From NCBI RefSeq assembly GCF_040183065.1, contig NC_091131.1, forward strand, positions 102,859,330 through 102,923,329: a DNA stretch of 64,000 nt. The letters are read 5' to 3'. Of this stretch, positions 27,201-34,325 are shown in pieces. The translations under genes were made by a program, and so were the position numbers. Below the pieces are notes generated by a model that did no database searches, had not been told where the DNA came from, and saw only the letters and a list, made by a program, of their open reading frames with translations. Source of the stretch: Periplaneta americana (Eukaryota; Arthropoda; Insecta; Blattodea; Blattidae). Numbering within the stretch: position 1 is the stretch's first letter; each line of letters opens with the position of its first letter.

Positions 27201-27778
27201 TTAGTCCTCAGTTGTTTAAAATTAGGTTGTTTGAAAGTATTTTAAATGCACAGAATTATTTTTTTTAAGATATAATTTTTATTTATTTATTATTAACATT
27301 TTAAACAGTAATTACTTCGTTTTTTCCATCAATACTAATATCCAGTTAATTGTCATTGTCTCAATGTAACCTATGCTGATTATACTAATTATACTATTCC
27401 TTTAGTTGTGTCATTATATTCATATGTATTAATTCTTTTCTTTTTTAGTTCATAATTTTATACTAAAATGTATTTTCCTGTTTGTAGTTATATTCATATG
27501 TATTCAATCTCTCTTTTTTTTAATTTTTTATTACTGTATTATTATTTTTTTTAAGTTAATACTTGTATACCGGTATGTATTTTTATGTATGTTATTATTA
27601 TTGTGTCTTGTATTTATTGTTTCCTTAGATAAATATATGGTACACATTTTCTTCAAAGTGCAAAATGTATATGAAGATAGGAATAATGTCTTGGTGAGAT
27701 CAAATTAAATGAAATTGAATTTTTTCTTGACAGGAAGAGAAGGTAGCTGAAAAGCTAAAGGAAACCTCCCTGAACTAA
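4418..27778 (+). CDS. Unnamed selenoprotein S-like soluble coiled-coil protein, 9 exons
   Basis: Assembled exons are 4418-4559, 14523-14632, 18320-18565, 21374-21488, 22242-22313, 22406-22495, 22585-22662, 24718-24824 and 27734-27778. All have GT-AG borders and matching phases, giving 1005 nt (334 residues plus TAA). No signal peptide or membrane segment is visible. Residues 53-98 and 288-331 are charged coiled coils, each resembling the cytosolic helix of selenoprotein S (LQMKYDREAEEAAEKK; ARLRLQQQYNVQAEQAARK), with introns at the same places and phases as in SELENOS downstream. Between them lie repeated G-x-x-L-G motifs (residues 41-47, 102-108, 214-220, 238-244, 264-270) like the p97/VCP-binding SHP box. 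I do not recognise the protein. A p97 or ER-associated degradation adaptor role is inference from these motifs. An in-frame TAA at 4391 supports the ATG at 4418 unless an upstream exon exists. Confidence 0.75.
4560..4921. other. Start of intron 1, no element resolved
   Basis: Unique-looking AT-rich DNA with one TAGGCCTA palindrome near 4709. Confidence 0.3.
4922..5606. mobile_element. Inverted-repeat element interrupted by a related MITE
   Basis: Termini 4922-4947 and 5581-5606 are reverse complements at 25 of 26 positions (starting GGTAATTCTA). A second, related element (5016-5251) lies inside. No target duplication is clear. Confidence 0.6.
5016..5251. mobile_element. 236-bp MITE nested in the element at 4922-5606
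   Basis: Terminal inverted repeats start AGGTAATTCTCCAGAA. The centre (5092-5158) is a near-palindrome with about 30-base arms around TTGTGAG, shared with 2528-2595. No coding capacity. Confidence 0.65.
5660..5812. mobile_element. Short hairpin MITE
   Basis: Arms of about 32 bases at 5660-5691 and 5780-5812 are complementary around GGCCAACAATAT. About 153 bp, no open frame. Confidence 0.5.
6169..7187. mobile_element. Degenerate inverted-repeat element of about 1 kb
   Basis: AAAGCTATGGTTCTGCTATGG at the left is matched in reverse complement by CATAGGAGAACCATAGCTTT at the right. Homology extends about 40 bases with mismatches and includes GGCGATG. No transposase frame remains. Confidence 0.45.
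7210..7648 (-). mobile_element. LINE-B, 3' half (C-terminal end and 3' UTR)
   Basis: On the minus strand broken frames read HDYNIRNCNMYATPKHNLSM and then LKLFNNLPENIKRIREKRLF, the C-terminal tail of Jockey/CR1-type reverse transcriptases. The 5' half of the same copy resumes at 14153, where the frame is interrupted at the same residue. A hAT element separates the halves and duplicates ATATACTG. Heavily decayed, so older than what it contains. Confidence 0.75.
7949..7990. repeat. (TTC)n microsatellite, LINE-A 3' tail
   Basis: Uninterrupted TTC repeats exactly between the target duplication and the LINE-A 3' UTR, so this is the element's GAA tail read on the other strand. Confidence 0.85.
8110..11848 (-). 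pseudogene. LINE-A ORF2: endonuclease, reverse transcriptase, RNase H
   Basis: Open for 1034 codons (11848 to 8744), then continuing one frame over to 8110. The APE-type endonuclease has WNCHS near the start, GDFNSHH at about residue 134 and SDHFP. The reverse transcriptase has YRPISLLP, GIPQGSVLSPLLF and the catalytic YADD at about residue 654. RNase H has YTDGSK (about 953), AEVMAI, FTDSLS (about 1016) and, after the frame change, WIPGHSNIRDNEYVDHLAK. A cysteine-histidine motif (CHCGNRRPNNQHLFFEC) follows. The frame change lies in an A5 run at about 8757-8762 and may be a single extra base. This is LINE self-mobilisation machinery, not a host gene. Confidence 0.9.
11992..13395 (-). pseudogene. 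LINE-A ORF1, gag-like nucleic-acid-binding protein
   Basis: One frame of 468 codons from 13395 to 11992, interrupted by two in-frame stops (a TGA near 12952 that looks like CGA decay, and a TAG near 12784). It ends with three CCHC-type knuckles starting at CKNCQRYGHHEKQC, CVKCGENHTLTNC and CCNCSLDHLANSEKC, typical of I/Jockey-like LINE ORF1. A proline/serine/threonine-rich tail follows. It would coat the LINE RNA. Confidence 0.85.
13580..14152. other. Right part of the hAT element, non-coding
   Basis: Continuation of the hAT element after LINE-A. Open frames are short and motif-free. Confidence 0.5.
14153..14476 (-). mobile_element. LINE-B, 5' half (reverse transcriptase thumb region)
   Basis: Minus-strand frame reads PFESRLSYGIFFWGVCP and then QKRILCCIFKIAPRSSCRDY and KYYKILTV, characteristic of the segment after the YxDD palm in Jockey/CR1-type LINEs. 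It is truncated at its 5' side near 14476, about 45 bp before the exon 2 splice acceptor. It joins across the hAT insertion to 7648. Confidence 0.75.
14523..14632 (+). CDS. SelS-like gene exon 2, coiled-coil module A
   Basis: Acceptor CCAATTTTGCAG, phase 1 in, phase 0 out (donor GTTGGT). Encodes residues 48-84, including RQRAVQEVRSQLQMKYD and EAEEAAEKKRL. It aligns without gaps for 27 residues after RQ with SELENOS exon 3 (11 identities), at the same intron positions. Confidence 0.75.
14633..15456. other. Intron 2, first part; nothing resolved
   Basis: AT-rich intronic DNA; no coding or repeat structure that I could define. Confidence 0.3.
15457..16796. mobile_element. TIR element, family M1, long copy A
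   Basis: Ends ACAGTCTACTATATACAGTC and its complement, followed by GCGAAGCT. Flanks GTAGTAGC/GTAGTAGG suggest an 8-bp duplication. Shorter copies lie at 37112-37280 and 39062-39244. No transposase is visible. A 157-bp direct repeat lies inside at 15947-16268. Confidence 0.65.
15947..16268. repeat. 157-bp tandem duplication inside the M1 long copy
   Basis: Two units start at 15947 and 16104 with AAGCAATAATAATCACACCA and run to AAAAAGTAG[GA]CCT. They have diverged by scattered substitutions and small indels. Confidence 0.7.
16995..17726. mobile_element. Probable pogo/Tigger-type non-autonomous element
   Basis: The right end reads CGGATAATAGAGGTTCTACTG followed by TA, the classic pogo terminus. 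The left end near 17011 has CGATTATCCGTC and then ATTATCCGA. No transposase frame. The left boundary is approximate. Confidence 0.4.
17727..18319. other. Intron 2, last part; nothing resolved
   Basis: AT-rich DNA ending in the exon 3 acceptor TTAATTATTTTAG. Confidence 0.3.
18320..18565 (+). CDS. SelS-like gene exon 3, end of module A plus linker
   Basis: Phase 0 to phase 0, residues 85-166. It opens KEQKKREAWLARQEA, matching [15 protein letters not shown] at the same junction in SELENOS. RPGHVLGYGNR follows ([17 protein letters not shown]), then an acidic linker and a second charged helix (LVENRIERERDAVQMERR). The donor is GTAAGT. Confidence 0.75.
18683..19470. repeat. Cluster of inverted repeats in intron 3
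   Basis: ATTTAATAATAGATACTTATCC near 18683 is complementary to a copy near 19312. The phrase GCACTGAGTG/GCACTCAATGC recurs at 18740-18825. A further hairpin pairs TGCAACTAGTGGGATGAG (19355) with CTCATATCCCACTAGTTGCA (19451). These are probably remnants of foldback elements; boundaries are uncertain. Confidence 0.4.
19694..20232 (+). mobile_element. tRNA-derived SINE, family S1, copy with head
   Basis: A tRNA-like head has box A (GTTAGCTCTGTGGTAGCAC) and box B (GGGTTCAATTCCC). A unique body and an AC-rich tail follow. Flanked by a 14-bp duplication matching at 13 positions (ATAATGCT[G/A]TGTCT at 19680 and 20233). A 5'-truncated copy lies on the minus strand at about 25440-26016. Confidence 0.8.
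20314..20580. mobile_element. MITE of about 270 bp in intron 3
   Basis: Left arm GAATAGCTAAGTGGAAAAAC and right arm GTTTTTCCGCTTAGCTATTC are complementary over about 30 bases with one or two mismatches. No coding capacity. Confidence 0.6.
20581..21126. other. Intron 3, nothing resolved
   Basis: AT-rich, no element boundaries seen. Confidence 0.3.
21127..21255. repeat. Two (AAT)n microsatellites
   Basis: AAT arrays at about 21127-21166 and 21211-21255, separated by unique sequence, about 120 bp before exon 4. Confidence 0.85.
21374..21488 (+). CDS. SelS-like gene exon 4
   Basis: Phase 0 in, phase 1 out (donor GTAAGT); residues 167-204 plus one base. Contains YYVRPGQGVVPRGGHVTS, a glycine-proline motif vaguely like the G-x-G-x-x core of an SHP box. 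The end is asparagine-rich. Confidence 0.65.
21640..22143 (+). mobile_element. LINE fragment (3' end of ORF2) in intron 4
   Basis: Open frame with RHVQTFLTRARIGHTVTQLY and then C-N-N-HDEDLEHILLYCP, the cysteine-histidine motif that follows RNase H in I-like/LOA-like LINEs. It is 5'-truncated and in the same orientation as the gene. Not a host exon: exon 5 starts beyond it with its own acceptor. Confidence 0.7.
22242..22313 (+). CDS. SelS-like gene exon 5, first ANQT/LG repeat exon
   Basis: Phase 1 to phase 1, 72 nt. Encodes PANQTAEFF followed by LGTGYGASAS. FLGTGYG keeps the F-x-G-x-G start of an SHP box but not its final L-G. Confidence 0.65.
22406..22495 (+). CDS. SelS-like gene exon 6, second ANQT/LG repeat exon
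   Basis: Phase 1 to phase 1, 90 nt. Encodes RANQTSTVNHGHILGSSNNS. ANQT is shared with exon 5 and GHILG with exons 3 and 7, suggesting exon duplication. Confidence 0.65.
22585..22662 (+). CDS. SelS-like gene exon 7, third LG repeat exon
   Basis: Phase 1 to phase 1, 78 nt. Encodes TGTASPGYVLGTESASSS and a serine-rich end. GYVLG resembles SHP boxes of p97 cofactors. Confidence 0.65.
22663..23129. other. Intron 7, first part
   Basis: Includes an (AAT)n tract near 22811-22838; otherwise no resolved structure. Confidence 0.3.
23130..23324 (-). pseudogene. Decayed helix-turn-helix fragment like insect DUF4817
   Basis: Minus strand from 23324 reads MVRYSLRHHKYIFKTYMKC, resembling the start of the DUF4817 helix-turn-helix often found in insect transposon-derived proteins. 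It breaks down within 60 codons. Assigned from memory of the family. Confidence 0.35.
23524..23865 (+). mobile_element. LINE-Y 3' end fragment
   Basis: Reads [20 protein letters not shown] and then [21 protein letters not shown], the 3' coding end of the LINE better preserved at 43690-44672. It ends CCATTTGTAAGTAA like that copy. Confidence 0.8.
24113..24350 (+). mobile_element. tRNA-derived SINE, family S3
   Basis: Box A (TAGCATAGTCGGTATAGCG) and box B (GCGGGTTCAATCCCGGC), a 238-bp body and a T/A-rich tail. Bounded by a perfect 11-bp target duplication AAGAACAACTT (24102 and 24351). Confidence 0.9.
24718..24824 (+). CDS. SelS-like gene exon 8, coiled-coil module B
   Basis: Exactly 107 nt, phase 1 in and phase 0 out, the same length and phases as SELENOS exon 3 (41974-42080). 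Encodes residues 285-320. The block ARLRLQ is identical in both, with further matches (12 of 35). HREQMRAARLR is close to the VIM p97-binding consensus R-x5-A-A-x2-R with the first arginine shifted by one. Confidence 0.75.
25440..26016 (-). mobile_element. SINE S1, 5'-truncated copy interrupted by SINE S2
   Basis: Minus-strand body matches the S1 copy at 19694, including CATGTAAAATTTCTACCTC and the CCAGCACTGGGTTTCCCC core. The tRNA head is missing. S2 splits it at 25733-25984. Confidence 0.75.
25733..25984 (-). mobile_element. tRNA-derived SINE, family S2, nested in S1
   Basis: Minus strand: head with GTGGTGTAATGGTTAGCATG and GGGTTCGAATTCC, core GGTTGAGGTTTTTCCCGGGG, and a T/A-rich end. Flanked by CCTCT[T/C]CTAG (25723 and 25985), a 10-bp duplication of S1 sequence. 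Confidence 0.85.
26262..26945 (-). mobile_element. LINE fragment with RNase H domain
   Basis: Minus strand reads HYTDGSKVCTKGSAGLGVHC, FDGEIRAI and VVLSDSKAAIQAL, the D, E and D of an RNase H. Frame-shifted remains of the region around the GHDCLAKHLH motif follow. Heavily decayed and truncated at both sides. It abuts another LINE in the opposite orientation. Confidence 0.7.
26946..27640 (+). mobile_element. LINE fragment, CR1/L2-like 3' end
   Basis: Reads LQDRRLVNFLCLLYQIIHDS, the leucine-rich segment, then SIPRHQTSLYSSSFSIAVAR and SWNSLSLEIR, the C-terminal pattern of CR1/L2-type LINEs, followed by an AT-rich 3' UTR. It ends close to the exon 9 acceptor. Confidence 0.65.
27734..27778 (+). 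CDS. SelS-like gene exon 9, C-terminus
   Basis: Acceptor TTTTTCTTGACAG, phase 0. Encodes EEKVAEKLKETSLN and TAA. It continues the exon 8 coiled coil at the junction where SELENOS splices to [10 protein letters not shown]. Confidence 0.7.
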   Translation, partial: EEKVAEKLKETSLN

Positions 27779-28599
27779 AGGTGCTTCCATGTACACAAAC
27801 TGTGCAACATCATGAATCCGGATTGAAGAAATATGTCAGAGAAAGGAGAAACAAATACCTTTGAATTATATTTTTATGAGCTAGTCCATACATATAATAT
27901 GTTTCATGTTTGGAGTAACATTATTTGTTTCCTTATTTTTAAAAATATGTTAAGAGATAGAAAGACAACAAGATTTTACTTTAAAAAGTAGCCTATTGTA
28001 TGAGGTGACAGAGATCGAGATTAGTTGCATTTGGGAGAAGAAGACTGTTAAAGTTCTTCCAAATTTACACTCATACTTGATATATATGTTGCAACAAGGA
28101 CATGATTTCCCATACAGTCAGAAATTTATTATTATAATGATCTGTAACGTTTGGTCAATATTGCAGAATTTATTCCTGTCAACCTGTAACATTACATTTT
28201 TTTTTTAGATAATGAGTAAAAATGAAGCACCAATATTAATTTATATATAAAAATTGTATGCTCATATGGGAATGTGTACTTTGAAACCTAATTTTTAATA
28301 TACAGTACATATATCTAAACTTTTATATCTTCGAGATGGAAAATAATTTGATGCTCTTGTTGTATACGAGCTAATTTAAAATTCTCAGATTTACTGCAAG
28401 ATTAATTACAGCTGCTATAAATACAATGTGGTATATTTTAATTTCTAATTATAGATGTGATAAACCGTATATATTCAAATAATCCCCGCACCCTAATTTT
28501 ATGGAAAGAAATCTTGAAAAAATATATGTATTATTATTTTTTTTAGTACAAAGAAAAATTGTTACCGAACTGTTTTCTTTTCACCTATATAATCACAGA

Positions 28600-28635
<36 letters not shown>

Positions 28636-30029
28636 CGATTTCTGGAAACTTGGCTTTTTGCTCCAGAAATGCCCGGCGATTAACAGTGGTCTCAGCAAAT
28701 AGGGATTACAAAGAATAGACACTGAGCGAATTTCCTGTGTTTTGTTTCTCTGTGCACTAGCGTTTAGTTCCACTTTCAAGCGCTAGAGGTTAGTGTAATC
28801 GAGCACATGCTCAGATAATAATTGAGAATAGAGTTGAGACACAGGATCCAAACATCGGCTACCTTATTGCATAATCCAGTAACGCTTTGCTTCAAATAAA
28901 TTCAAGTTAATAGCTTTTTCTTATTTCTTAGTGACAAACTAGTTGTAATAATAATTGTTTATATTTTATATATAATAAATTGTATTATAAAATTATATAT
29001 CAAATTCGTTTAATATTTGTATACAATATAATATAGGTATATGGTTTTATTTCTCATAGGAGTTTTGTTTTTCCGTTTTCAGCACTATCAAATCATTACA
29101 TATTTTAATTGTTGAACTCTCATTATAAAGGAACTCTAGAGTCTAGACATTACAGTTAATGACGGATTTATTATTTCATTGGTCCAATTTATTTTATTTG
29201 AGTACATAATGTACCTAGATGTATTAATTGTATATGTTATATTTCCGCTGTGTTGACTGCTAGCTGGTGTGATGTCAGTGCAAACTTCTGGGAGAAAGCA
29301 GAATCTCACTCTCAAACTGGTTTGAAGGTCATTGAAATCAGTCCTGCTACATCAAAAGTACTGAGGCGAAGTGTCCATACTATATAATTATCTATATGCT
29401 GGTGGTCTGTTCAAGTCGCATTTTGTTCTTACTCCAAGCTTTCATCTACACTGTATTTCCTTCCTGCTGCGTGGCGTCACTTAAAGGTCAGGGTACCAAC
29501 CTTGCTGCAAATAATACCCACACTCCAATTTACAGCTGCCATTTTTTTTTTTGCAAAAAAAAAAATGCGGCAATTATTCGAGTATATACGGTAATTTCTT
29601 CAATAGTACTATTCCAACTTGGAAAAACGTACTGGTACATAATAATATATGGGTATGATGTGTGATTTGGACACGTAATTACAATATAGTAAATATTATA
29701 TACAAGAGTGAACGTTTTTATGTCACAGGATGCAAGGAAAGTAAGTTATGAAATCTATAAAACACGTTTAGTCAGCCGTACTATAATAGTTACATTTCAG
29801 TTGTCATTTTAGTTTTGAAAGGACTTTTATGCAATAAAATTTCTTTGATGCACTCTTTCTTAAAGCGGAAATATTCAAAACAAAGACTTTTAAACTCATT
29901 ATTTATTGTAAATATTGACAACACAGTTATTAAAGTTAGAAATTTGAACATTTGAGATGTAACATACCATTTTTCTTCTTCTTGGAGGACTTCAATATGA
30001 GCGGTAGCTGAAGACGGTTCTAAAATCAC
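27779..30029. other. 3' UTR of the SelS-like gene and intergenic DNA
   Basis: Candidate poly(A) signals AATAAA lie at 28895-28900 and 28974-28979; which is used is not decidable. A T-run of about 33 bases sits at 28603-28635. No further gene is supported. Confidence 0.35.
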
Positions 30030-30904
30030 ATGGTTGCTTGCTCATTGCTTCTCTTTCTCGGCTGCATGTTCTTTCTTCCTTAGAATCAGGTTTGCAATTT
30101 CCTTCTTGTTTTCCATGGAATTCTCCAAGTATCCTTCTGCAGCAAAAGTTGAATGCCAACCTCCATGTCTCTTGAGTGTTGATATATTAGCTCCTGCATC
30201 AGCTAAGAAACTAGCAGAGCACCATCAGAAACAGTAACCTGTAAACTCGGTAGCTTTTGGGAGACCGAGGAACTGTGCGAGTTTCTAGGTACAGAATCAA
30301 TCGTATTTATTGCTACTAGTTCCACACCACATGTAGATTTCCTGTACGAAATGAAAAATCGGTGATGTTCAATCTTTGGAGGATGTAGTTTCGCGAAGTG
30401 GAGATGCTAATTTTAATAAAAGAAGAAACATCTATGTCATCCAGATGCAAATTGGTTAACTCTACCCTCCTACAGGCTCCAAATATACCGGCAATCAGTA
30501 CCACTTTAATTAATAAACACCTTTCATCACTTGCCTCCTTCATGAATTTTTCAACTTCTTGTTTCGAAAATACTGTGGACTCTTTTGGTTTATAACCATC
30601 TGATTTTCTTTTCAAAAATGCAATCACGTTAGTAAATTTACTGATATCCACATTCTTATTTAAATAAATTGTGGTTCAAAGCATCGAATAGGTACTCCAT
30701 AAAGTTGAAGTCTTATACATACAAGATACCTCTGAAAAATATGCCAAAGCAACTTTTTCTGTAATGGTAGATACATTCTTCTTCTCACACCAACTTACAC
30801 TTTTCGTAAGATTTCTTGTACAACTTACTGGATTTCTGTGGTATGAGAATAGATAATGCAGCTTCCGCCACATTTTCTATGTCAGAATTTTCAGATTCGC
30901 TCAT
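30030..30904 (-). pseudogene. Crypton-like tyrosine recombinase relic
   Basis: Minus strand, in several frames. MSESENSDIENVAEAAL starts the N-terminus, then an arm-like helical domain (LAYFSEVSCMYKTSTLWSTY), then the catalytic-domain start with LIKVVLIAGIFGACRRVEL. After a gap come SFLADAGANISTLKRHGGW and the tyrosine-bearing AEGYLENSMENKKE. The H-x-x-R box (usually H-C-F-R-R) reads Y-C-F-stop-W. The frame also changes at least twice, so it is dead. Similar recombinases are common in insect genomes as Crypton transposons or derived genes. Confidence 0.7.
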
Positions 30905-31285
30905 TTTAAACAAATTTCTTGAGTTTTTTCCTGCAACAGTCTTCTGCTTGGATAACGTGTGTAATACTAATGGAATTGTAAACAACTACATAGTAACCAG
31001 TATTCTTTTGAAACGTCACTTTTGCAACGTCTGAACAAAAAAAAAAAAAAATAATAATAAATGAATAAATACATTTTTCTTTACTAAAATAACTATTTTC
31101 ACGCGGCTGATTAAAAAATCTTATATGCAACACATGCGAAAAGTGTGTCTCAAGCACTCGACATGTTGTCCATCTCTGCTTTGTGTTGGTGGGCATTCTT
31201 CATGTCTCATGCTTAAATCACTCTCTTTTCGTAACTGATTATATAAAGAACTACTAACACCAATAAATAGTTACTTTGTTACATA

Positions 31286-32104
31286 AAGGTATGGTTACAC
31301 GTCTCTACTTTTGCAGCGATGCAGTACAAAAAACTGCGCAACTCTCGTATTGCGACGTGTGAACAACAGTGCAACTCGAAAAGTAGTGGCTGCCGAACCT
31401 GCTGCTCGCTACTTTTCCATGCTGCGCGCAGCTTAAAAGTAGCGACGTGTGAACAGGGTTCTCAGGGTTGCAGCTGCAGCATTTTTTATATTGGTTTTGT
31501 TGAAACTTTTGCTGCGGTTGCGACCAGTGTTGCCACCCAAATGTGCCAATGATACTTTTATTGTTTGGATGTATTTCAATGTTAGATGTGATGAAAATAA
31601 ATTATTTGTAACAGTTATTAAATGCACAACACAGTCTGAGCATATTTGCTGACGATATAATTCACTTTTTTAATTTTCTGTAGTGTAGTTTCAAACATTG
31701 ATTACGTGAATATGCTCTTGGTTATCATTTAAGTATATAGGCGTTTTTAAAAGCTTTATAGTAAAAATAATGCCAATTTCTGAATACTAGTTAGGACAGA
31801 AAAGCAAATAATAGATAAGTAAGCTTTCACATGAGTTTATTAATGCGAACATAACCACAAAATGTATATTGAGAAGTCAACACGGAGATGGAAACCTGCA
31901 GCATGACTGTGGCTGCAAAAGTAGCGCCTTGTGTGTGAACAGACTCGCAACCTCCAGTTGCAACTTTTGCTCCACTCGGATTGCGCAGCACGGAAAGTAG
32001 CATGCAGCGCGCTACTTTTGGCTTACGTGTGAACATGACACGCAACTTTTGCAGCTGCAGTACAAACGTTGCGCTGCAAAAGTAGCGACATGTGACCGTA
32101 CCTT
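31286..32104. mobile_element. Non-autonomous TIR element with subterminal repeats
   Basis: Ends AAGGTATGGTTACACGTC and its near-complement over about 33 bases, flanked by TA dinucleotides (31284-31285 and 32105-32106). Inside both ends the units AAAAGTAGCG and ACGTGTGAAC recur several times in both orientations. The middle is AT-rich and non-coding. Confidence 0.7.
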
Positions 32105-32569
32105 TAAACATATATTAAGTGTAAACTGTTTTGTGAATTTTAAAATATCGTGCTATGAAATGGAGTTTAAAAATGGGAAATGTATGTGGTAGTAAGTTGT
32201 GGATGTCATATGAATATACTGTATGTGCTTCAAAAGGCTTTAATAATATAACAATAGAATATGTATAGACTATTTTGTGATATGAAGGACAATAAACTTG
32301 TTCCAAGACTTTGTACTGTTTATTCATTGAACAATGATATCTGTCTTAGTGGCCAGTAGGAGTTCTTTTAAAAGGTGCCTTTAATACAAGTGGCTATTGA
32401 ATTAAAGTGAAGAAATTTGAAGTATGGTAACTGATGTTGTTTTACTGTATGATTGGCTGCATTATATTAATTTAGACACTGATGGAAGACTCAAATAAAA
32501 CAAGTTATTAGTTTATGTAATTCAGCCTATGAAGCAGACAAATTTTAATATAAAACACAATGGTGAAAC

Positions 32570-33010
32570 TCATTTTACTTTGTGGTGCTGAAACATGGAT
32601 ACCCAAATAGAAACATAAAAATTAATTGCTAGTCACAAAAATGGAGTACCTAATTGTTTAGCAAGAATTACAAGAATAGTTGTTTAGTCAAGTGTCCGAA
32701 GATAAGTTTGAACCTCGTGACACCAATAAGATTTTACTCATGAGATAACTAAGCCAGGAGATAATGGATCAAATTAAAAGTAATGTAATAAGAGATGGAG
32801 AGAGAGAAAAGATAATACAACAATTATTGTTCAAGAAATAGAAAAACTAGTTAAGATAGTATGGGCATGTCATGCGAACAGAAGACAGAAGCATGGAACC
32901 TACATGGTATGATGGAATAAGGGAAACCGTGCAGAAAAGAGACATGCAGGATGAAAGTCGTGGGGATTGTGACACTTGGAAAAGGAAGGCTGTGTTTTTT
33001 GGCTGAGGAA
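32570..33010 (+). mobile_element. LINE fragment, C-terminal end of reverse transcriptase ORF
   Basis: Broken frames read LLCGAETWIPK, then HVMRTEDRSMEPTWYDGIRE, the pattern seen downstream of the palm in RTE/Jockey-type LINEs. A shared repeat (R) sits inside at about 32688-32772. Confidence 0.5.
32688..32772 (+). repeat. Dispersed repeat R, copy 1
   Basis: TGTCCGAAGATAAGTTTGAA through CCAGGAGATAATGG matches 45886-45985. A 3' piece of the same family, ATAATGGGGTAGAGTGACCA, appears at 46446-46487. Confidence 0.6.
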
Positions 33011-33674
33011 AGTTTTGTATATCAGAAATGAATATTCCTATAAATAAATAATTCTCATTTAATTTTAAAGTCACAACATTTTGTAGGTTTATTTATGGAA
33101 GAAAAAAAAATCATTTATTTGTAGTCTGTTTCATATTTATGACTTTTTCAGCCCATAAAAGACATCTTACTAGATATGTTCATACTACAAGCAACAAAGT
33201 CCTTTGAATTAGCAGGCAATTGTAGTATAAACACAATAGTGTACGTACTGTACAGTAATTTCAATGCAGTAATGTATTTAGTACTGTAATTAGAAGCAAT
33301 AGAATATAAATGATATATTTTGAGTGTATAATTTGTTACTGTTACAGCAACAAACGACGTTTTGTCTTTCTAATTACAATGTAGTTAACTAAACAATTAT
33401 TGTGACAAATCAATATACTTTCCGATTATTCATGTTTTTCGTTTATTCATGTCGTCTTGTCCAGTGATTAGCACGGATAATCGAGAGTTTGCTGTATAAT
33501 ATACAGATATCTTGGCTGCGCAATATATGGCAATGGACATGTTTACATGCAGAAAAGTTAAAAATATGATGCCTACATTAAAAGACTGATGCTGATATAC
33601 CATCTCAGTTTACAAATTATTACTGGACGCCTAGGTAGGAGTATGCAGGAAATCCAAGCTCCATGAGCATTGGC

Positions 33675-33705
<31 letters not shown>

Positions 33706-34031
33706 CGGTTGCACTTTTTGCTATATCACTCTCCTATATTGGCCAGCAAGAGATTAATGGTTTTACTGCCAAGAACTCAGCACTGGTTAACAACGACGAC
33801 GAGGACAGCATCATCATCATCATCATCATCACGATGCAAAGAAGTTATTCAGGATAGCTGAAGATCACTACAAATGTTTTATGAACTTGATAAAAAGCTG
33901 CTCCTACAAAGAATTTAAAATATCATTAATTAGCCTAAGACTTTAATATTATTATTTTTTTTTAATATTTTTTTTTCTCCGTTCCATTACTCTTACATCG
34001 TACTAAGGCTTTAAGGTAGTTAAAAAATATA
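33011..34031. other. Intergenic DNA between the convergent genes
   Basis: Holds a pogo-like terminus near 33474-33500 (ACGGATAATCGAGAGTTTGC) and an (AAT)n tract at 33675-33702. No gene seen. Confidence 0.35.
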
Positions 34032-34037
34032 TTTATT
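34032..34037 (-). promoter_or_regulatory. Candidate SELENOS poly(A) signal
   Basis: AATAAA on the minus strand about 205 bp past the SELENOS stop codon. Confidence 0.45.
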
Positions 34038-34242
34038 TAGAAGTTGGAATAACATTTTACAATGAAATACATTGCGGTTATATTGTATATACTTATTAGA
34101 TAATACGATAGACATTTTGGTTTTAAAACAAGCAATAAATGTAGAGGAATGTGATCTGCATGATCACGAAGGTGCTGGGATCCAATTGATCATTCAGAAG
34201 TACAGGCACTGATATTCTTCTTCCATAGAAATTTCTGTACAT

Positions 34243-34325
34243 TTAACCACAACCCCCTCCTGGGCATGTACGTCTTTGAGGTCTGTAGCCACCAGATCCA
34301 CCTCCTCCCATCAATGGATTATAAT
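34243..34325 (-). CDS. SELENOS: SELENOS exon 5, glycine-rich tail with redox cysteine
   Basis: Acceptor TATTTTAG, phase 1. Encodes [19 protein letters not shown], then TCPGGGCG and TAA. Confidence 0.9.

Noticed and set aside
26831-27268. 145-codon open frame as a gene
   Set aside because: Its first third is antisense to a LINE RNase H; the rest is a CR1/L2-like LINE C-terminus.
28585-28779. Frame with a poly-lysine run
   Set aside because: Produced by the T-run at 28603-28635.
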